Shown: one piece after another, positions 60,629 through 64,000 of the stretch
Numbering within the stretch: the stretch's first letter is position 1
Layout: every line of letters begins with the position of its first letter
Source of the DNA: an uncultured Flavobacterium sp.
Lineage (GTDB): Bacteria > Bacteroidota > Bacteroidia > Flavobacteriales > Flavobacteriaceae
Direction of reading: 5' to 3'
Assembly: GCF_951805225.1 (NCBI RefSeq)
Contig: NZ_OX638201.1
Span: 4,092,001-4,156,000 of the forward strand
DNA length: 64,000 nucleotides
The notes under the pieces: model-generated
The model's input: the letters and a program-made list of their open reading frames with translations, nothing else
Databases searched by the model: none
Told to the model about the DNA's origin: nothing
Made by a program: the position numbers and the translations under genes

Positions 60629-60925
60629 TTATATCTTCAACCAGTTGCCATTGACATCTGAGTACACAGTAGCCTTTTGGTCACCAACCGATATTTCTAA
60701 TTTGTATTCTTTCTTTTCGTTAACAAACGCTTTGTCCAGTTTTGCACCTGGATAAGCAGTTTGTAAAGCGGTTTTTACAGCAGCGGGTACAGCATCTGCA
60801 CTAACTTCAGTATATTCGGCTTGAATAGAAATAGTCATTTTTGCTTGTTCAGGAGTTGTCGGTGTACTTGCGTAAATTGACAAACTTCCCAGAACGATCG
60901 CTGCTGATAAGATTAACTTTTTCAT
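60629..60925 (-). CDS. PepSY-like secreted protein 5 (last of five)
   Basis: 98-aa exported protein: a signal peptide (MKKLILSAAIVLGSLSIYAS) and a mature domain with VPAAVKTALQTAYPGAKLDKAFVNE and KKEYKLEISVGDQKATVYSDVNGNWLKI. This matches the PepSY-like/DUF2874 (PF11396) fold, putative inhibitor or metal-interacting periplasmic proteins. Four paralogs precede it. The gap to the next gene upstream is 14 bp. Confidence 0.82.
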   Translation of the reverse strand: MKKLILSAAIVLGSLSIYASTPTTPEQAKMTISIQAEYTEVSADAVPAAVKTALQTAYPGAKLDKAFVNEKKEYKLEISVGDQKATVYSDVNGNWLKI

Positions 60926-60939
60926 AGTGCTCTTTTTAA

Positions 60940-61236
60940 TTATTTTTTAATGATGTTTCCTGAAGCATCTGTAAATACAGTATACTTTTTGTCTCCGCTT
61001 GAAATTTCAAGTTTGTATTGATTCTTGTCGTTTTTGTACGCTTTTTCAAGTTTCGTGTTCGGAAAAGATTTTTCGATAGTCGATTTTACAGCTGCCGGAA
61101 CAGCATCAGCAGCTACTTCAGTATATTCGTCCTGAATAGTTACTGATTGCGTCATTGAAGTTTTTACAGCAGGCGTGGTTGCCTGAACTGATAATCCTCC
61201 TAAAATGATTGCTGCAGATAAGATTAGCTTTTTCAT
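60940..61236 (-). CDS. PepSY-like secreted protein 4
   Basis: 98 aa: signal peptide (MKKLILSAAIILGGLSVQAT) and the same mature pattern (YTEVAADAVPAAVKSTIEKS, PNTKLEKAYKNDKNQYKLEI, DASGNIIKK). It is closest to copies 3 and 5. It is separated from copy 3 by 28 bp and from copy 5 by 14 bp, so cotranscription is likely. Confidence 0.82.
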   Translation of the reverse strand: MKKLILSAAIILGGLSVQATTPAVKTSMTQSVTIQDEYTEVAADAVPAAVKSTIEKSFPNTKLEKAYKNDKNQYKLEISSGDKKYTVFTDASGNIIKK

Positions 61237-61264
61237 AATAAATAGTTTTTATAGTTAGTTTAAA

Positions 61265-61555
61265 TTATTTCTTAAGAATGTTCCCTGAAGCGTCTGTATA
61301 AACTATAGATTTTTCGCCTCGAACAGTAATTTCAACTTTATACTCTTTTTTTGAATTTACATATGCTTTTTCCAGTTTTACACCTGGATATGCATTGTCA
61401 AGAGCTGTTTTTATTGCTGCCGGAACAGCGTCTACTTCTTTATAATCATCCTGAACATTTACTGATCGTAGCACTGTGTTGGTTACGATACTATTTCCTG
61501 CTTGCATTGACAAACTTCCTAAAACGATAGCTGCCGATAAGATTAACTTTTTCAT
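61265..61555 (-). CDS. PepSY-like secreted protein 3
   Basis: 96 aa: signal peptide (MKKLILSAAIVLGSLSMQAG), then KEVDAVPAAIKTALDNAYPG, KLEKAYVNSKKEYKVEITV and YTDASGNILKK. It is two residues shorter than the others in the EVDAVPAA region. A 34-bp gap separates it from copy 2. Confidence 0.82.
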   Translation of the reverse strand: MKKLILSAAIVLGSLSMQAGNSIVTNTVLRSVNVQDDYKEVDAVPAAIKTALDNAYPGVKLEKAYVNSKKEYKVEITVRGEKSIVYTDASGNILKK

Positions 61556-61589
61556 AGTGATATTTTTTAAGGGTTAGCCCTGATTTTTA

Positions 61590-61886
61590 TTATTTTTTGA
61601 TCCAAGATCCATCTGCGTTCGCATAAAGAGAACCTACTTTGTCTCCTACTGTAACACTTAATTTATATTCTGAACTTGCATTTTTGAATGCTTTTGATAG
61701 AATTGCGTCCGGATATGCTTTTTTAAGAGCATCAGTTACTGCAACTGGAACTTCTTCTAACTTAATTTCAGTGTATTCCTCTTGAATTGAGATTGTTTTT
61801 ACGATTGTATTTGAAATTGGAGAAGTTGATGCAAATGATGTTAAACCTCCCAAAACGATTGCGGCTGATAAAAATAAATTTTTCAT
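61590..61886 (-). CDS. PepSY-like secreted protein 2
   Basis: 98 aa with a signal peptide MKNLFLSAAIVLGGLTSFAS and mature motif YTEIKLEEVPVAVTDALKKA, SKAFKNASSEYKLSVTVGDK, NADGSWIKK. It is nearly the twin of copy 1, so the array is a 2 + 3 set of subfamilies that arose by successive duplications. It is 85 bp after copy 1. Confidence 0.82.
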   Translation of the reverse strand: MKNLFLSAAIVLGGLTSFASTSPISNTIVKTISIQEEYTEIKLEEVPVAVTDALKKAYPDAILSKAFKNASSEYKLSVTVGDKVGSLYANADGSWIKK

Positions 61887-61971
61887 GATAGTTGTAATTT
61901 AGTGTTGTTAATTTGAGTCTGATATTGCTAATTTGAATCTTCACGAGAATCGATTTAGATTAATTATTTGA

Positions 61972-62268
61972 TTATTTTTTAATCCAAGATCCATCTGCAT
62001 TAGCAAAAAGATTTCCTACTTTGTCACCAACTGTTACGTCTAATTTATATTCTGATTTTTCGTTTTTATATGCTTTTGTAATAACTGCTGTTGGATATGC
62101 TTTTTTCAAAGCTTCTGCAATTGGAGCTGGTAATTCTTCCAATTTAATTTCTGTGTATTCGTCTGAAACTACAATAGATTTTACAATAGTATTTGTTATT
62201 GGAGCTGTTGAAGCGAATGAAGTTAAACCTCCTAAAACAATTGCGGCTGATAAAAATAGATTTTTCAT
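61972..62268 (-). CDS. PepSY-like secreted protein 1 (first of five)
   Basis: 98 aa: signal peptide MKNLFLSAAIVLGGLTSFAS and mature motif EELPAPIAEALKKAYPTAVI, KAYKNEKSEYKLDVTVGDK, LFANADGSWIKK. It is transcribed first. Upstream are a sigma-54-like -24 element (62345-62352) and phased repeats at 62414-62468. The mature domains are small single PepSY-like units of about 75 residues. Confidence 0.82.
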   Translation of the reverse strand: MKNLFLSAAIVLGGLTSFASTAPITNTIVKSIVVSDEYTEIKLEELPAPIAEALKKAYPTAVITKAYKNEKSEYKLDVTVGDKVGNLFANADGSWIKK

Positions 62269-62344
62269 AATAGTATATTTTAATTATTTAATAGTTTGTT
62301 TACGCTTTAGGTAATGAAATTATTATGCCGTTACTTAAATATGA

Positions 62345-62352
62345 CGTGCCAA
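62345..62352 (-). promoter_or_regulatory. Possible sigma-54 -24 element of the PepSY-like array
   Basis: On the minus strand TTGGCACG, a perfect match to the -24 part of the sigma-54 consensus YTGGCACG. The -12 position reads ATTTA where TTGCA is expected (the GC of GG-N10-GC is missing), so the match is partial. It lies 77 bp upstream of the first PepSY-like start codon. Confidence 0.4.
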
Positions 62353-62413
62353 AACCATTAAATCCTTATAAAACAAGACTTTAATTAAAAATTACTATTG
62401 TTTAAAATTACAA

Positions 62414-62468
62414 AAAAGTGTGTAATGTGTTCGAAAAGTGTGTAAAAAATATACACTAAAAGTGTATA
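62414..62468. promoter_or_regulatory. Phased repeat array, possible upstream activator sites
   Basis: AAAAGTGTGTAA at 62414-62425 and again at 62434-62445, exactly 20 bp apart, then AAAAGTGTATA at 62458-62468. The last forms the palindrome TATACACTaaaAGTGTATA (62450-62468). They lie about 60-120 bp upstream of the -24-like element, the usual place of NtrC-type enhancer sites. Confidence 0.5.
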
Positions 62469-62530
62469 CATGATGTATTTAACAATAAAACCCGATAAGA
62501 TTTAAAGTGTATCAGGTCAGTTTACAAAAT

Positions 62531-62728
62531 AATCATTCCGTAGGAATGTCTCGTTGGTAGATTAGATTTTGTTCATGGCGATACGTTCCGTAGGAACCTT
62601 TGATTAGCAGAAACAGATTCCGTTGTGATTAATTTCAATGAAACAAGTGTCCTTACAGGACACAACGCAAAAAATTGTATTATTTTTTTTTCTACCGATC
62701 AAATATTCCTGCGGAATATTAAATAGCT
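62531..62728. repeat. Multi-hairpin intergenic element, family E (copy 2)
   Basis: ATTCCGTAGGAAT, GTTCCGTAGGAAC, GTGTCCTTACAGGACAC and ATTCCTGCGGAAT in the same order as 34990-35215, with TTTTTTTTCTACCGATCAAA shared near the right end. Sequence between palindromes differs while the palindromes are kept. The 544-bp gap (62269-62812) otherwise holds the regulatory sites above and a terminator, and no gene. Confidence 0.8.
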
Positions 62729-62777
62729 TAACATACAATTTGATATCGACTAGATAAACGACAAAACCATATATAAC

Positions 62778-62808
62778 AAAAAAGGCTGTCAAAATTGACA
62801 GCCTTTTT
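62778..62808 (-). terminator. Terminator of accC
   Basis: GGCTGTCAA (62784-62792), AT-rich loop, TTGACAGCC (62795-62803), with A/T tracts on both sides. It starts 4 bp after the accC stop codon. Confidence 0.87.
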
Positions 62809-62812
62809 ATAA

Positions 62813-64000
62813 TTATTCTATTGGATTCATTTTAAAAGTATCCATAAATGCAGTTGTATAATCTCCTGCAATATATCTTGGATCATCCATTAATTGTCTA
62901 TGGAAAGGTATTGTAGTTTTCACACCTTCGATAACGAATTCATCAAGAGCTCTACGCATTTTACTAATAGCTTCTTCACGAGATTGTGCTGTAGTAATTA
63001 ACTTAGCGATCATTGAATCGTAATTTGGCGGAATACTATAGCCTGAATAAACGTGAGTATCTAAACGAACTCCGTGTCCACCTGGCATATGAAGCGTAGT
63101 AATTTTTCCTGGTGAAGGGCGAAAATCGTTATAAGGATCTTCAGCATTAATACGACATTCGATTGCGTGTAATTGTGGTAAATAGTTTTTTCCTGAAATT
63201 GGAATTCCGGCAGCAACCATAATTTGCTCACGAATCAAATCATAATCAATAACTTGTTCTGTGATTGGGTGCTCAACCTGAATACGTGTATTCATTTCCA
63301 TGAAATAGAAGTTTCTGTGTTTGTCCACTAAAAACTCTACTGTTCCAGCTCCTTCGTACTTAATGAATTCCGCCGCTTTTACAGCAGCTTCTCCCATTGC
63401 AGCACGCAATTCGTCTGTCATGAATGGTGAAGGTGTTTCTTCAGTTAATTTTTGATGACGACGTTGTACTGAACAGTCTCTTTCAGAAAGGTGACATGCT
63501 TTTCCGTATGAATCTCCAACAACCTGAATTTCGATATGACGTGGCTCTTCGATAAGTTTCTCCATGTACATTCCGTCATTTCCAAATGCAGCAGCAGCTT
63601 CCTGACGTGCACTTTCCCATGCTTTCAATAATTCATCTTCTTTCCATACAGCACGCATTCCTTTTCCACCACCACCAGCGGTAGCTTTAAGCATAACTGG
63701 GTAACCAAATTCTTTAGCTAATTTTTGTGTTTGTTCGAAAGATTCTAATAATCCGTCAGAACCTGGTACACATGGAACTCCTGCAGCTTTCATTGTAGCT
63801 TTTGCAGAAGCTTTATCTCCCATTTTATCAATCATTTCAGGAGCGGCACCAATAAATTTGATTCCGTGCTCTTGACAAATTTTTGAGAATTTAGCATTCT
63901 CAGAAAGAAATCCATATCCTGGATGTATTGCGTCTGCGTTTGTAATTTCTGCAGCAGCAATAATATTTGACATTTTCAAATACGATAAGTTACTTGGAGG
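62813..64000 (-). CDS. accC: Acetyl-CoA carboxylase, biotin carboxylase subunit (partial)
   Basis: 395 codons of the C-terminal part are visible and the frame stays open to the right edge (PPSNLSYLKMSNIIAAAEIT), so the start lies outside. ATP-grasp features are KATAGGGGKGMR, IEEPRHIEIQVVGDSYG, the QRRHQKL element, FLVDKHRNFYFMEMNTRIQVEHPITEQV and the Biotin_carb_C region INAEDPYNDFRPSPGKI. It carboxylates biotin on AccB in the first step of fatty-acid synthesis. Confidence 0.95.
   Translation of the reverse strand, partial: PPSNLSYLKMSNIIAAAEITNADAIHPGYGFLSENAKFSKICQEHGIKFIGAAPEMIDKMGDKASAKATMKAAGVPCVPGSDGLLESFEQTQKLAKEFGYPVMLKATAGGGGKGMRAVWKEDELLKAWESARQEAAAAFGNDGMYMEKLIEEPRHIEIQVVGDSYGKACHLSERDCSVQRRHQKLTEETPSPFMTDELRAAMGEAAVKAAEFIKYEGAGTVEFLVDKHRNFYFMEMNTRIQVEHPITEQVIDYDLIREQIMVAAGIPISGKNYLPQLHAIECRINAEDPYNDFRPSPGKITTLHMPGGHGVRLDTHVYSGYSIPPNYDSMIAKLITTAQSREEAISKMRRALDEFVIEGVKTTIPFHRQLMDDPRYIAGDYTTAFMDTFKMNPIE

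Noticed and set aside
62021..62314. 97-codon frame antisense to the first PepSY-like gene
   Set aside because: It is opposite a gene with signal peptide and four paralogs; its own composition is not protein-like.

Overview
The window looks like a chromosomal segment of a Flavobacterium-type bacterium (phylum Bacteroidota). The base composition is AT-rich. Promoters resemble TTTG/TTTT - N17-20 - TAnnTTTG, and Shine-Dalgarno sequences are mostly absent. There is a T9SS type A sorting domain, a TonB-dependent receptor, a DUF5686 protein, a DUF3098 protein, 7TM-AraC and LytTR regulators, and a 486-aa RpoN with FtsX, LeuS, AsnS and TruB relatives of flavobacterial type. Most genes are ordinary core or shell genes. 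I see no prophage, insertion sequence, CRISPR array or rRNA operon.

Layout. 1-74: end of a probable Lrp/AsnC regulator. 0.3-3.1 kb: zinc metallopeptidase, then an alpha/beta hydrolase - ECF sigma - four-TM protein operon (minus strand). 3.5-6.4 kb: leuS. 6.6-10.4 kb: a ModE-type regulator, a TonB-dependent receptor and a molybdopterin-domain lipoprotein, probably one metal or oxyanion uptake unit, with an array of palindromic half-sites ahead of the regulator. 10.8-13.6 kb: ftsX, DUF3098, uppP, truB. 14-18.8 kb: thioredoxin-like protein, pyrH, frr, DUF5686 protein. 18.9-21.6 kb: serine hydrolase and 7TM-AraC regulator. 21.8-22.4 kb: a tRNA-Ala(GGC) gene flanked by a decayed tRNA copy and by a GIY-YIG nuclease gene whose stop codon lies in a third, partial tRNA copy. 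22.5-24.9 kb: crotonase, 58-aa membrane protein, QueD-like and LpxH-like enzymes. 24.9-31.2 kb: heptaheme lipoprotein, Cys-rich small protein, and a recJ-MFS-membrane protein-hydrolase operon. 31.3-38.5 kb: HopJ-domain protein, rsmI, Glu-rich protein, tdk, rpoN, asnS. 38.9-48.2 kb: RND/MMPL exporter, SMR protein, LytS/LytTR-type pair, cation/proton antiporter, LpxR-type deacylase plus mtgA. 48.2-56.5 kb: a 1630-aa T9SS cargo protein, FAD oxidoreductase, S9 peptidase. 56.7-62.3 kb: hybrid kinase, NtrC-type regulator and five tandem PepSY-like secreted proteins. 62.8 kb to the edge: accC (partial).

The most interesting places are: (1) the tRNA-Ala/GIY-YIG locus, where about 110 bp of tRNA 3' part plus terminator is duplicated on both sides of the nuclease gene and the anticodon arm differs between copies; (2) the five-gene PepSY-like array, preceded by a sigma-54-like -24 element and three phased GTGTGTAA-like enhancer boxes and lying next to an NtrC-type activator gene; (3) the palindrome array in front of the ModE-type gene; and (4) a dense set of intergenic inverted-repeat families, including two related multi-hairpin elements of about 200 bp (34.99 and 62.53 kb). 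Gene calls rest on motif recognition by eye. No database search was run.
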